Notes under the pieces: model-generated
Databases searched by the model: none
What the model saw: the letters and a program-made list of their open reading frames with translations, nothing else
Told to the model about the DNA's origin: nothing
Translations under genes and position numbers: made by a program
Part shown: piece after piece, positions 24,375 to 33,546 of the stretch
How the letters are laid out: the number at the start of each line of letters is the position of its first letter
Numbering within the stretch: the first letter of the stretch is position 1
Assembly (NCBI GenBank): GCA_027483795.1
Contig: JAIXTT010000013.1
Location: 43,169 to 107,168, forward strand
From: Hyphomicrobiales bacterium
GTDB taxonomy: Bacteria > Pseudomonadota > Alphaproteobacteria > Rhizobiales > Beijerinckiaceae
Reading direction: 5' to 3'
Length of the DNA stretch: 64,000 bases

Positions 24375-25916
24375 ATGCGTAGCCCGTTCCCGGTCCGGAC
24401 TTCGGGCGGCGTCGTCGACGCCGCCCTCCGGCGCTTCCGCGACGACGAGGACGGTTTCGTCCTGCCGCTCGCCACGATGATGCTGCTGACCTTCATCGGG
24501 GGAGCGCTTCTCGCCGTCGACGGCGCGCGGCTCTCCGGATTGCAGACCGACCTGCAGAAGGCGGCCGACGCCGCCGCGCTCGCGGCCGCGGCCGAACTCG
24601 ACCGCCGGCCGAGCGCCATCGACCGGGCCACCGCCGCCGCGACGAACCTCGTCGTGAACCGGCAGATCGCGGGCCTCGAGGCGGGGCCCGTGCGGATCGG
24701 GTCGCTCCGCTTCCTCGCCGCGCTGCCGCCGAGCGACGACGATCCGATCACCGCCGCCCATGTGACGGCCGACCCGGCGGACGCCCGTTTCGTGGAGGTG
24801 ACGGTCGCACCCGTCACGCTCGGCACGGTCTTCCCCGCCGCCTTGTTCGGGGCGCAGGAGAACAGGGCGCGCACGGGCGCGGTCGCGGTGGCCGGGCAGG
24901 ACCAGGCGGTGTGCGACTTCACCCCCGTCTACATCTGCAATCCCTTCGAAGGCTCCGGCATTTCGCTCACGCAGGCGATGAACGATCCTTCGGTCCGGCG
25001 GCGGCTCATCCAGCTCAAGGCGCAAGGGTCGGGCGCGAGTTATTTCCCCGGCAATTTCGGCTTCCTCCAACCCCCCGGCGGGAGGGGCGCCAACGAGATC
25101 CGGGACATGATCGCGCAGACGCGGCCGCCCGCCTGCTTCCTGCGCAGCGGCGTCGAACTCAGGACCGGCGCGATCGCGAGCGTGCGCAGCGCCGTCAATG
25201 TCCGCTTCGACATGTACGAGGCCGATCAGAGCCGCAACAAGAACGACGAACGCTATCGCCCCGCGCTCAACGTCCGAAAAGGCTATGTCGCACCCGGCGG
25301 CGGCAAGGGCGGCGGCGGCAAGGCCGATCCGTGCAACGCCGCGCCGACGAACGACCCCACCCGCGCGCGCGGCCTCACGCGGGACCTCTGTTTCGATAGG
25401 GGGACCTGCGCCGCGTCCTCGGGCGGTTTCTCGGCCTCGATGCAGGGGCGCATCGGCGACGGCAGGTGGGATTTCGACGGCTATTGGAGCGTCAATCACG
25501 GATCGCGGCCGAAGCCCGTCGGGCCGGGCGGCGCGACATGGTCCAACGCCGCGCCGCCGTCGCGCTACGACGTCCATCGCTACGAGATCGACAACGGGCT
25601 CGTGGGTTCGAGGTCGCCGGGCGGCGAGACGGGCACCCCCGCCTGCTACGGCGGACCCGCACCGACGGACTCCCCCGACCGGAGGCTCCTCTACGGCGCG
25701 GTGCTCGACTGCCTCGCCCTGAACGATCCGGCGAACGGCGGGCCGATCCGCGGCGGGTCTTCCGATCCTCTCCCCGTCGCGGCCTTCGCGCGCTTCTTCA
25801 TCACGGAGCCCGTGGCGAGCGGCCCCGAGGACACGATCTGGGTGGAGATGGTCGACGTCTTCGAACCGGGCGTGCGCAACGACGTCTCCCGCGATCTCGT
25901 GCAGCTTTATCGGTGA
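24375..25916 (+). CDS. tadG: TadG-like protein with large extracellular domain
   Basis: A 513-residue protein. The N-terminal Tad_N domain has the helix FVLPLATMMLLTFIGGALLAVDGARL followed by LQKAADAAALAAAAEL, characteristic of TadG-like proteins. The rest is a roughly 420-residue exported region with several Cys (VCDFTPVYICNP, PPACFLRSG, DLCFDRGTCAASS, TPACYGG, LDCLALND). It is Gly/Pro rich and unlike a von Willebrand domain. GGGGAGG precedes the ATG at 24375, which removes a longer upstream frame overlapping the lipoprotein gene. TadG proteins are minor pilin-like assembly factors. Confidence 0.82.
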   Translation: MRSPFPVRTSGGVVDAALRRFRDDEDGFVLPLATMMLLTFIGGALLAVDGARLSGLQTDLQKAADAAALAAAAELDRRPSAIDRATAAATNLVVNRQIAGLEAGPVRIGSLRFLAALPPSDDDPITAAHVTADPADARFVEVTVAPVTLGTVFPAALFGAQENRARTGAVAVAGQDQAVCDFTPVYICNPFEGSGISLTQAMNDPSVRRRLIQLKAQGSGASYFPGNFGFLQPPGGRGANEIRDMIAQTRPPACFLRSGVELRTGAIASVRSAVNVRFDMYEADQSRNKNDERYRPALNVRKGYVAPGGGKGGGGKADPCNAAPTNDPTRARGLTRDLCFDRGTCAASSGGFSASMQGRIGDGRWDFDGYWSVNHGSRPKPVGPGGATWSNAAPPSRYDVHRYEIDNGLVGSRSPGGETGTPACYGGPAPTDSPDRRLLYGAVLDCLALNDPANGGPIRGGSSDPLPVAAFARFFITEPVASGPEDTIWVEMVDVFEPGVRNDVSRDLVQLYR

Positions 25917-25921
25917 GGGGC

Positions 25922-26431
25922 ATGACCATGTTGCATACCCTTCGGCGGGACGAGGACGGGGCCGCGATGGTCGAGGCGGCGGTGGTCATGCCCGTGCTCT
26001 TCCTCCTGCTCTTCGGCGCCTTCGAATTCTCGAAGCTTTATCTCGACCGGCACGCGATCCAGACGGCGGTGCGCGATGCGGCGCGGCTGCTGGCCCGGAC
26101 CGACGACCCCGCCGCGGCGGCCGAACAGGCGCGTCGGCTCGCCGTCTTCGGCACCGCCGACGGGAGCGGGACGCGCCGGGTCTCCTGGTGGAACCCGGGT
26201 GTGCTGACGGTGACGACGGGCGCCTGCACGGGCTTCTGCGCCGTCGTGACGAGCATCCCCAATCCGATCGACGCCGTGACGGGCGAGCGGAGCTGGCGGG
26301 GCGGCGACGTGATCCGCACGATCGAGGTGCGGGCGGATCTGACCTATCCCGGCCTCGGGACGCTCGGCCTCGTCGGCCTCGGCACGCCGCGCTTCCGCGT
26401 TTCGCATGCCGAACGGGCGATCGGGGAGTGA
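25922..26431 (+). CDS. TadE-like pseudopilin
   Basis: 169 residues. The N-terminal signature DEDGAAMVEAAVVMPVLFLLLFGAFEFSKLYLDRHAIQTAVRDAARLLAR is the TadE domain: a Gly-[x]4-Val-Glu start, a hydrophobic helix, and a following amphipathic helix. The extracellular part contains two Cys (TGACTGFCAV) and ends in a beta-rich segment. It begins 5 bp after tadG behind a GAGGGG site and is followed 5 bp later by a second TadE-like gene. Confidence 0.85.
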   Translation: MTMLHTLRRDEDGAAMVEAAVVMPVLFLLLFGAFEFSKLYLDRHAIQTAVRDAARLLARTDDPAAAAEQARRLAVFGTADGSGTRRVSWWNPGVLTVTTGACTGFCAVVTSIPNPIDAVTGERSWRGGDVIRTIEVRADLTYPGLGTLGLVGLGTPRFRVSHAERAIGE

Positions 26432-26436
26432 CGGCC

Positions 26437-27111
26437 ATGACGCTGCTCCGCCGCACGCTGCGAAGGATCCGTCGGGACGAGAACGGCGGCACGCTTGTCG
26501 AGGCGGCGCTGCTGATCCCGCTCGTCTTCCTGTTCCTGTTCGGGGCGGTCGAATTCCTCTTCGCCTTCCATCAATGGAACCGGGCGCTGAAGGCCGTGGA
26601 ACGGGGCGCGCGCATCGCGATCGTCTCGAGCCCCGTCGATGCGGGCCTCGCGACGGTGACGAATACGGTCGCGGGCCTCTTTCCCGGTGATGCCGTGCCC
26701 GCGAATTACTTCCGCTCGGTCTGTTCGGGCGCGTCGGCGCGCTGCACGGCGACCGCCGGCGGGATCGCGCGCGCGGCCGCCTATGATGCCGCCGCGATGC
26801 GCCGGATCGTGTTCGGGCGCGGCGCGCGCCAAGCCTGCGGCGACGCTTCCTCGCCCGAGGAAGCGGGCATGTGCGACCTGTTCCCGGCGATCACGCCCGC
26901 CAATGTCGTGGTCGAATATGCCCATACCGGTCTCGGCTTCGTGGGACGACCGGGCGGGCCCGTGCCGAGCGTGACCGTGTCGCTGACCGGTCTCGTCTTC
27001 CGCTTCTTCTTTCTCGACGCGCTCGCGGGCCTCGGCCCGATCCGGATGCCGCCGATGCGGGTGACCCTGACGGGAGAGGATCTCCTGTCGACCTCTCCGC
27101 CGACGCGATGA
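26437..27111 (+). CDS. TadE/TadF-like pseudopilin
   Basis: 224 residues. The N-terminus DENGGTLVEAALLIPLVFLFLFGAVEFLFAFHQWNRALKAVERGARIA is a TadE-type pseudopilin segment. The exported region contains Cys pairs (SVCSGASARC and RQACGDASS...GMC) that may form disulfides. With the two preceding genes this gives three pseudopilin-like minor subunits in a row, as expected for TadE, TadF and TadG. Which of the two small ones corresponds to TadE or TadF cannot be settled here. Confidence 0.83.
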   Translation: MTLLRRTLRRIRRDENGGTLVEAALLIPLVFLFLFGAVEFLFAFHQWNRALKAVERGARIAIVSSPVDAGLATVTNTVAGLFPGDAVPANYFRSVCSGASARCTATAGGIARAAAYDAAAMRRIVFGRGARQACGDASSPEEAGMCDLFPAITPANVVVEYAHTGLGFVGRPGGPVPSVTVSLTGLVFRFFFLDALAGLGPIRMPPMRVTLTGEDLLSTSPPTR

Positions 27112-27122
27112 GGGGAAACGCC

Positions 27123-28304
27123 ATGTCCGACGCCTTCATCGTGAGCAACGGCTGCGGCGGCGAGGCGACCGCGCAGGTCGCCCTCGTCCTCGAACAGCAC
27201 GGCCGTCGATCCCGCGCCGTCGAAACGGTCGCCGCGCTCGCCGCCGATCCCGTCTTTCTCGGCGCGCGGCGGCGCGCGGTGATCCTGCTGGCGCGCGAGG
27301 CTTCGGCGGAGACCGAGGCGGAACTCGTCGCCTTCATCGAAGGTCCGGGGCGCGGGACCGCGACGATCTACGTCGCGGATTCGCTCGCCGCCGCGACCTA
27401 CAAGCGGCTGCTGCGCGGCGGCGGCGAATGGCTGACGCGGGAAGCGCTGCGCCGCGAACTGCCCGAGGCGCTTCGCCGCATCGAGAGCGGCTTCGCGGAG
27501 GAGGATGCGCCGGCGGGCGCTGTCATCACGGCCTTTCTGCCCGCCAAGGGCGGGGTGGGCAATACGATGCTCGCCGCCGAATGCGGTTTCGCCGCAGCGC
27601 ACCGCTCGGCCAAGGCGGGCGGGAGGGTCGCGGTGATCGACCTCAACGTGCAGAGCGCGGCCCTCGCCGACCGGCTCGATCTCGAGGCGCGGCTCGACTT
27701 CTCCGAAATCCTCGGCCGGCCCGAACGGCTCGACGCGCGGCTGGCGGAGATCTTCGCCGCGCACCACGACTCGGGGCTCGACGTCTATGCGAGCGCGTCG
27801 CGCGCTCTCGTCTTCGAGGAGGTGAACGGGCGGGCGCTGTTCGCGCTGATCGACCGGCTCTCGCAGCTCTATGCGGCGGTGCATGTCGACCTGCCGGCGC
27901 TGCGCTTCTCCTGGACGGAGACGCTTCTCGCCGGGGCGGATGCGGTGGTCGCGACGGGAACGTCGGACGTGCCCGCCCTGCGGCGGCTCACGGAGGACGC
28001 GGCCATGCTCGACCGGCTCGGGGTCGACCGCAAAAGGACGGTCTTCGTCGTCAATCGCTGCGACACGACGCTGCTGGGCGGCGTCGCGCGCAGGGCGGAG
28101 ATCGAACGGGCGCTGCCCGGCCGGGAGATCCTCATGATCCGGCGCGACGAGGCGCTGGCGACCGAGGCCGCCGATCTCGGCCGCCCGATCCTCGAATTCG
28201 CGCCGAAGAAGCCGCTGGGGCGCGACGTCCGCGCGCTCGCCGACCGCCTCGCAACCACAGCACCCGCCGCGACGCCGCCCGGCGTCCGGGCGGACGCCGC
28301 CTGA
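27123..28304 (+). CDS. cpaE: CpaE/TadZ-type localisation ATPase-like protein
   Basis: 393 residues. The N-terminal receiver-like half (about 1-125) is followed by a ParA/MinD-type half. The deviant Walker A is AKGGVGNT at 141-148, with Asn where active ParA-type ATPases have the second invariant Lys. A switch-like VIDLNVQSAALADRLDLE and VVNRCDT follow. TadZ/CpaE proteins localise the Tad machine at the cell pole, and many have atypical Walker boxes. It starts 11 bp after the pseudopilin gene. Confidence 0.87.
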   Translation: MSDAFIVSNGCGGEATAQVALVLEQHGRRSRAVETVAALAADPVFLGARRRAVILLAREASAETEAELVAFIEGPGRGTATIYVADSLAAATYKRLLRGGGEWLTREALRRELPEALRRIESGFAEEDAPAGAVITAFLPAKGGVGNTMLAAECGFAAAHRSAKAGGRVAVIDLNVQSAALADRLDLEARLDFSEILGRPERLDARLAEIFAAHHDSGLDVYASASRALVFEEVNGRALFALIDRLSQLYAAVHVDLPALRFSWTETLLAGADAVVATGTSDVPALRRLTEDAAMLDRLGVDRKRTVFVVNRCDTTLLGGVARRAEIERALPGREILMIRRDEALATEAADLGRPILEFAPKKPLGRDVRALADRLATTAPAATPPGVRADAA

Positions 28305-28315
28305 GGGAGAACCGC

Positions 28316-29701
28316 ATGTTCCCGCGCAGTTCCGACCGCTGGAAGACCGCCGCCCGGCCCGAACCCGCAGCCGACGCCGCCCGCATCGCCGCGACGGAAC
28401 AGGCCGTCTTCGCCGAAGCCGCGGCCGCCAAGCCGAAGCTGATCGAGGAGAAGGTGAAGCTGCACGGCCGGATCATCGACGAGTTCAACCTCGCGCTGAT
28501 CGAGAAGGTGTCGCGCGAGGAACTGGCTCGGCAGGTGCGGCACTTCGTGGTCGAGCATGTGCTCGCCGAACGGCTGGCGCTGAACGAGAAGGAACTCGAC
28601 GCCTTCGCCGAGGACGTGCTCGACGAGATGGTCGGCCTCGGCCCGATCGAGCCGCTGCTGAAGGATCCGACGGTCAGCGACATCCTGATCAACACGCATC
28701 GGGCGGTCTATGTCGAGCGCTACGGCAAGCTCGAACCCACCGCCGTGCGCTTCAAGGACGAGGCGCATCTTCTGCGGATCGTGAACAAGATCGTCGCGGG
28801 CGTCGGTCGGCGCATCGACGAATCCTCGCCCACCGTCGACGCCCGCCTGCCCGACGGTTCGCGCGTGAACGTGGCCGTCAGGCCCGTGGCGGTGGACGGC
28901 CCGCTCGTTTCGATCCGCAAATTCTCGAAGCGTCCCTTCTCGATGGACAAGCTCGTCGAGATCAATGCGCTCCGCCCCGTGATGGCGAAGGTGCTCGAGG
29001 CGGCGGTGGCGGGGCGGATCTCGATGATCGTCTCGGGCGGAACGGGTTCCGGCAAGACGACGATGCTCAATGCGCTGTCGAGCTTCATCTCGCCGGCCGA
29101 ACGGCTGATCACCATCGAGGACGCGGCCGAACTGCAGCTGCAGCAGCCTCATGTCGGCCGGCTCGAGACGCGGCCGCCCAATGTCGAGGGGCGCGGCGAG
29201 ATCCGGCAGCGCGAACTGGTGAAGAACGCGCTCCGCATGCGGCCCGACCGCATCATCATCGGCGAGGTCCGCGGCGAGGAGGCCTTCGACATGCTCCAAG
29301 CCATGAACACGGGCCATGAAGGCTCGATGACGACCATTCACGCCAACAATCCGCGCGACGCGATCCGGAGGCTCGAACAGATGGTCGGCATGGCGGGTCT
29401 GCCGATGACGATCGGCGCGATCCGCTCGCAGATCGCCTCCGCGATCAGGCTCGTCGTCCAGCTCCAGCGCCTGTCCGACGGCAAGCGCCGCGTGACCGGC
29501 ATCGCCGAAATCACGGGCATGGAGGGCGACGTCGTCCAGCTGCACGACGTCTTCACCTTCGTGCGCGAAGGCGTCGATCCGAGCGGCGCGGTGATCGGTT
29601 CGTTCCGGGCCACGGGCATCAGGCCGAAATTCCTCGCCGATCTCAAGGCGGCGGGGATCGACGTTCCGGCCGGGGCCTTCGAGCCCGGCGCGGTCTTGTG
29701 A
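28316..29701 (+). CDS. cpaF: CpaF/TadA-type pilus assembly ATPase
   Basis: A 461-residue hexameric secretion ATPase of the GspE/VirB11 superfamily. Walker [10 protein letters not shown] is at 241-249. The Asp box [16 protein letters not shown], Walker [37 protein letters not shown] and the His box follow in order. The N-terminal extension carries the CpaF pattern [13 protein letters not shown]...[21 protein letters not shown]. It powers Flp polymerisation. GAGGGAGAA lies before the ATG at 28316. Confidence 0.95.
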   Translation: MFPRSSDRWKTAARPEPAADAARIAATEQAVFAEAAAAKPKLIEEKVKLHGRIIDEFNLALIEKVSREELARQVRHFVVEHVLAERLALNEKELDAFAEDVLDEMVGLGPIEPLLKDPTVSDILINTHRAVYVERYGKLEPTAVRFKDEAHLLRIVNKIVAGVGRRIDESSPTVDARLPDGSRVNVAVRPVAVDGPLVSIRKFSKRPFSMDKLVEINALRPVMAKVLEAAVAGRISMIVSGGTGSGKTTMLNALSSFISPAERLITIEDAAELQLQQPHVGRLETRPPNVEGRGEIRQRELVKNALRMRPDRIIIGEVRGEEAFDMLQAMNTGHEGSMTTIHANNPRDAIRRLEQMVGMAGLPMTIGAIRSQIASAIRLVVQLQRLSDGKRRVTGIAEITGMEGDVVQLHDVFTFVREGVDPSGAVIGSFRATGIRPKFLADLKAAGIDVPAGAFEPGAVL

Positions 29702-29711
29702 GGGACGCGCC

Positions 29712-30683
29712 GTGACCGAACCCTGGTTCCTCTATTTCCTCATCTTCGTCGCCGTGTTCCTCGGCGTGCAGGGCGTGATCGTCTTGCTGGGCGGCGATCT
29801 CGCCCGGCGACGCCGTCAGGAGCGTCGCTTCGCCGAACTCGCGGGCGGCGCGGGCCGGGACGAAGAGGCGATCGAGATCGTCAAGCGCCGTGCGGGCGAG
29901 GCCTGGACCTTGTCCCGCGCGGGCGGCGCGCTTGCCCGTCCGCTCGCCGCGCTCGACCTGCTGATCCTGCAATCGGGGATGCGGATGGCGCGCGGCCGGC
30001 TCCTTCTCGTGGCGGCTGCGCTGACTCTCATGGCCTTCTTCCTGATCCCCGCCTCGGCGGGCTTCGTGCCGCGGATCGCGGGCGCCGCGGCGATCGCGGC
30101 GGCGCCGGTCGGTGCGGCGCTCGCGCTCCGCCGCGCCCGCCGCATCGCGCGCTTCGGCGAGCAATTGCCGGACGTTCTCGACGTCATCGTGCGGAGCCTG
30201 AAGGCCGGCCATCCGCTCACCGTCTCCCTGTCGCTCGTGGGCCGGGAAATGCCCGAGCCCGCCGGGCCCGAATTCGCCGTCGTCTTCGACGAGATCAGCT
30301 ACGGCCGCGAGCTGCGCGAGGCGATGGAGAACCTGAACAGGCGTGTCGGCCATCAGGATCTGCACTTCCTCGTGACCGCGATCGCCGTGGCGGACCGGAC
30401 GGGCGGCAATCTCGGCGAGATCCTCGCGAGCCTCTCCCGGCTCATCCGCGACCGTTTCCGGCTGACGAGAAAGGTGCGGGCCCTGTCGTCCGAGGGGCGT
30501 TTCTCCGCGGTCGCCCTGAGCCTGACGCCGATCATCCTCTTCGGGGCGATCAGCGCGCTCTCCCCCCGCTTCTACGGCGAGGTCTGGGGCCATCCGGTGC
30601 TGAACGCCGCGCTGGCGACGGGAGCGGTGCTGATGCTGATCGGCAACGTCGTGATGTACCGCATGGTCAATTTCAAGGTGTGA
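29712..30683 (+). CDS. tadB: TadB-type inner-membrane platform protein
   Basis: 323 residues with an N-terminal membrane segment (FLYFLIFVAVFLGVQGVIVLLGG), a central pair of membrane helices (LLLVAAALTLMAFFLIPASAG, IAGAAAIAAAPVGAALAL), a T2SSF domain (QLPDVLDVIVRSLKAGHPLTVSLSLVGREM, ALSSEGRFSAVALSLTPIILFG) and a C-terminal helix. It starts at a GTG 10 bp after cpaF. TadB and TadC together form the membrane platform driven by CpaF. Confidence 0.9.
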   Translation: MTEPWFLYFLIFVAVFLGVQGVIVLLGGDLARRRRQERRFAELAGGAGRDEEAIEIVKRRAGEAWTLSRAGGALARPLAALDLLILQSGMRMARGRLLLVAAALTLMAFFLIPASAGFVPRIAGAAAIAAAPVGAALALRRARRIARFGEQLPDVLDVIVRSLKAGHPLTVSLSLVGREMPEPAGPEFAVVFDEISYGRELREAMENLNRRVGHQDLHFLVTAIAVADRTGGNLGEILASLSRLIRDRFRLTRKVRALSSEGRFSAVALSLTPIILFGAISALSPRFYGEVWGHPVLNAALATGAVLMLIGNVVMYRMVNFKV

Positions 30684-30690
30684 GCGCGTC

Positions 30691-31605
30691 ATGACAGGCT
30701 TCGTCGACTGGCTCCCGAGCCTCTTCGCCTTTCTCGCGGTGTCGATCCTCTCCTTTCTCGTCTGGATGCGGCTCGCCGAACGGGCGCGGCTGAAGCGACG
30801 CTTCGCGGCGGCGGGCGTCCCCGCGCGGCAGGACGGGCCGGGCGTCGACGGCACGATGCGCGGGGCCGCCGTGATCGACGTCGAGCGCTTCGGCCTCGGC
30901 GAGGAGCGCCGCCGCGCATTGCGGATGCGGCTGATGCGGGCGGGCATCTTCGGCGAAAGCGCGCCGACCGTCTTCATCCTCGCCAAGATCCTGCTGTGCC
31001 TCGCCGTGCCGCTGCTGGTGCATGTCTTCCTCACCGAACGGGCGGCGGCCCTGCATCCGATCGGCAAGACGGCGGTTCTCGCGGTCGCCTTTCTTCTGGC
31101 CTACGGCGCCGCCGACGGCTGGCTCGAACGCCGCAAGCGTCGTCTCGAAGAGCGCTTCCGCCTGATCTTTCCCGACTTTCTGGATCTGATGGTCGTCTGC
31201 GCCGATGCCGGTCTCAGCCTCGAATCCTCGCTCGAGCGCATCACGCTGGAGATGCGCCGGCGCGATCCGGCCCTGCACCGCAATCTGCTGCTCATGAGCG
31301 CGGAAATGCGGGCGGGTCGCGGCACGATCGAAGCGCTCAAGGGTTTCGCCGACCGGCTCGGGATCGCCGAGGCCCGGGCGCTCGTGGTGCTGCTGCGGCA
31401 ATCCTTGGAATTGGGAACGGACATCGCGCAGGCGCTGCGCATCTACGGCGACGAGATGCGCGAGAAGCGCGCCTCGCGGGCCGAGGAGAAGGCCCATGCG
31501 CTTCCGGCCAAGCTCGTGGTGCCGCTCGCCCTCTTCATCTTTCCGGTCATCCTCATCGTCGTCATGACGCCCCCGGTGATCCGGATCGCGACGGCCTTCA
31601 AATGA
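30691..31605 (+). CDS. tadC: TadC-type inner-membrane platform protein
   Basis: 304 residues and a paralogue of TadB: an N-terminal helix (LPSLFAFLAVSILSFLVWMRL), middle helices, then the T2SSF domain (FPDFLDLMVVCADAGLSLESSLERITLEMRR and ARALVVLLRQSLELGTDIAQALR). It ends with a membrane segment (LVVPLALFIFPVILIVVM). Its stop overlaps an ATG of the next frame, but the TPR lipoprotein most likely starts 15 bp later. Confidence 0.9.
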   Translation: MTGFVDWLPSLFAFLAVSILSFLVWMRLAERARLKRRFAAAGVPARQDGPGVDGTMRGAAVIDVERFGLGEERRRALRMRLMRAGIFGESAPTVFILAKILLCLAVPLLVHVFLTERAAALHPIGKTAVLAVAFLLAYGAADGWLERRKRRLEERFRLIFPDFLDLMVVCADAGLSLESSLERITLEMRRRDPALHRNLLLMSAEMRAGRGTIEALKGFADRLGIAEARALVVLLRQSLELGTDIAQALRIYGDEMREKRASRAEEKAHALPAKLVVPLALFIFPVILIVVMTPPVIRIATAFK

Positions 31606-31619
31606 CTGGAGTTTCGATC

Positions 31620-32099
31620 ATGCGCAGTTTCAACAAGACGGCGTTCGCCGCCCTTTTTCTGGGCCTCGCGCTCGCAGGCTGCCGGACCACGGCCGGAACG
31701 GACGGCGGAACCGCCGTCCCGACGGGCGGGACGGTCGAGGAGCAACTCGCCGCCGCGCAGGATCCGGGCGCGGTCGCCCGGCGGCATTTCGCGGCGCAGG
31801 ACTACGGGCTCGCCGAACGTTTCTTCCGAGAGGCGGTGGAGCGCTCGCCCGGCGATGCGGATCTCTGGATCGGATTGGCCGCGAGCTACGACCAGCTCGG
31901 CCGTTTCGAACTCGCCGACCGGGCCTATATGAGCGCGACGAAGCTCCGGGGCGAGGACCTCCGGCTCCTCAACAATCGCGGCTATTCCTACCTGCTGCGG
32001 GGCGATGTCGCGCGGGCGGCCGGCATGTTCGAACGGGCGCTCGCGATGGATCCAGGGAATGAGGTCATCGCCAACAATCTCAAACTTTTGCGGGAGTGA
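31620..32099 (+). CDS. tadD: TadD-like TPR lipoprotein
   Basis: 159 residues. A lipoprotein signal MRSFNKTAFAALFLGLALAGC ends in LAGC, with Cys21 as the lipid anchor. The mature part has about three TPR repeats (DYGLAERFFREAVERSPGDADLWIGLAASYDQLGRFELADRAYMSA, LRLLNNRGYSYLLRGDVARAAGMFERALAMDPGN). ATG 31620 is preferred over 31602 because GGAG lies 8 nt before it and because it gives a regular lipoprotein signal. TadD is needed for pilus assembly in other Tad systems, probably by assisting secretin assembly. It is the last gene of the locus. Confidence 0.85.
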   Translation: MRSFNKTAFAALFLGLALAGCRTTAGTDGGTAVPTGGTVEEQLAAAQDPGAVARRHFAAQDYGLAERFFREAVERSPGDADLWIGLAASYDQLGRFELADRAYMSATKLRGEDLRLLNNRGYSYLLRGDVARAAGMFERALAMDPGNEVIANNLKLLRE

Positions 32100-32205
32100 T
32101 CGAGAGAGGCGCGTAAAAGTTGAAAGTTCCGCTTGCGCTCGGTGCCGCACGGAGGCTTGATCCGGCGGCGCGGCGTCACGGTTCGCGCGCGGGAGACGAT
32201 CGGTC

Positions 32206-32559
32206 ATGAGGCTTTCCGTCGCGGCGATCGCATCGGTGCTGCTGCTGTCGACGAGCGGCGTCTTCGCGCAGACGGGGGCGCCCGAGGTCACGGCGCCCTT
32301 CACCACCTGCGAGACGAACTGGACCTTCTTCGGACAGAACCGCCAAGGCCCGACCTGCCGGACGATCCGGCTCGATGCGGAGCGCTGCCGCACCTTCCGT
32401 GATCTGCGCTATGTGGGCTGGCCCGCGGAAGGCGACGCGATCAGGAAGCTGCAGGACTCCGGCGAGCGGAACCTCACCGAAGACGACCGGAAGTGGCTTG
32501 GCGCCTATCGCGGACGCCGGGCGGCTTGCGAGGCCTTGCTGAAGCGGCTCGGCGACTGA
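32206..32559 (+). CDS. Small secreted Cys-containing protein, function unknown
   Basis: 117 residues with a clear Sec signal (MRLSVAAIASVLLLSTSGVFAQ) and a mature part of about 95 residues. It holds four Cys (TTCETNWTF, GPTCRTIRL, AERCRTFRD, RAACEALL), which could make two disulfides. I do not recognise the family. It is 106 bp downstream of the Tad genes and may be a separate unit. It converges with the regulator gene, the two stops being only 6 bp apart. Confidence 0.6.
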   Translation: MRLSVAAIASVLLLSTSGVFAQTGAPEVTAPFTTCETNWTFFGQNRQGPTCRTIRLDAERCRTFRDLRYVGWPAEGDAIRKLQDSGERNLTEDDRKWLGAYRGRRAACEALLKRLGD

Positions 32560-32565
32560 CGCCGC

Positions 32566-33453
32566 TCAACGATTGAGGACGACGCGACCCGCCTCCGAGG
32601 CGTCGTAACCTCCGAAATCCGCCGCCTTCCTCACGAAATCGGGCGAGCGCATGATCGCCAGAACGGCCTGCGGACCGGGTTCGAAAAAGGTCCGGCGGCG
32701 CATCGCCAGATCGAAACGTTCCCAGACGAGGGGCCGGAAGCCGAGGCCGTGCGCCTGTGCGACGGCACGGGTCGCAAGCCCGCAATCGATCTCCCCGGCG
32801 CGGATTCCGAGCGCGAGGTCCTGCCCGGTCGGATAGGGCAGGGGTGCGGCGACGAGATGCGGGAGATCCACCCCCGCCCGGCGGGCGAGCGCCTCGAAGA
32901 GGAGCTGCGCGCCCGCCCCCTTCTGGCGCAGGCCGAACCGCGCCTTCTTCCCGAAGGCGGCTTCGAGGCCGTCGAGGCCGAGCGGGTCGCCCGGAGCGGT
33001 CATCAGACCCTGCTCGCGCCGGGCGAAGCCGATCACCACGGCGTCGTGGAGAGAAGCGAAGCGGGATACGGCCTCGGCATTGGCCGTCTCGTCGTCGCCG
33101 TCGCCATGGACATGGATCGCCGCGACGGCGACTTCGTCGCGGGCGAGACGGGCGAGGCCCGCCTCCGACCCCTCCGGCAGCATCGCGAGGCCCGCGCCCG
33201 AACGGCGCAGAGCCCATTCCAGCAACGGATCATGGCTGCCGCCGACGACGGGCGGCGGGACGACCGGCAAGAATCCCTCCGGACGCGCGAGGCCCGCCTC
33301 GATCCAGCGATCGAGAGCGGCCCTCGGGAACAGCCATTTCCCCGTGACCTTGGAGCAGGGCACCGCGCCCTCCGAGACCAATTCGTAGAGCTTCCGCTCC
33401 TTGATCCGCAGATAGGCGGCGGCTTCCTCGGTGGTGAGATAATCCTGCTGCAT
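32566..33453 (-). CDS. HTH plus periplasmic-binding-type-domain regulator (tungstate/molybdate type)
   Basis: 295 residues. The N-terminal excisionase/MerR-like HTH (LTTEEAAAYLRIKERKLYELVSEGAVPCSKVTGKWLFPRAALDRWI) is followed from about residue 70 by a cytoplasmic substrate-binding-protein domain of the PBP_like type (VGGSHDPLLEWAL, GAGAQLLFEALARRAGVDLPHLV, YPTGQDLALGIRAGEIDCGLATRAVAQAHGLGFRPLVWERFDLAMRR). This architecture is known in regulators of tungstate and molybdate transport, including the TunR-like group and bacterial homologues next to modABC/tupABC. It is divergent from the ABC genes, with 93 bp between, so it probably senses the oxyanion and controls the transporter. Confidence 0.82.
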   Translation of the reverse strand: MQQDYLTTEEAAAYLRIKERKLYELVSEGAVPCSKVTGKWLFPRAALDRWIEAGLARPEGFLPVVPPPVVGGSHDPLLEWALRRSGAGLAMLPEGSEAGLARLARDEVAVAAIHVHGDGDDETANAEAVSRFASLHDAVVIGFARREQGLMTAPGDPLGLDGLEAAFGKKARFGLRQKGAGAQLLFEALARRAGVDLPHLVAAPLPYPTGQDLALGIRAGEIDCGLATRAVAQAHGLGFRPLVWERFDLAMRRRTFFEPGPQAVLAIMRSPDFVRKAADFGGYDASEAGRVVLNR

Positions 33454-33484
33454 TTTGATGCTTATCTATGCATGAATTCCGGAT

Positions 33485-33512
33485 TTGAAATTTGTAGAGG
33501 AAAACCCATAAC
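33485..33512 (+). promoter_or_regulatory. Candidate promoter of the tupBCA-like operon
   Basis: TTGAAA at 33485-33490 and CATAAC at 33507-33512, 16 bp apart, lie in the AT-rich divergent gap. The transcript would start about 30 bp before the permease gene. The same gap must carry the divergent promoter of the regulator. Confidence 0.35.
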
Positions 33513-33546
33513 AACCGCAAGTCCATGCAGGAGATGCGCGCCTTCG

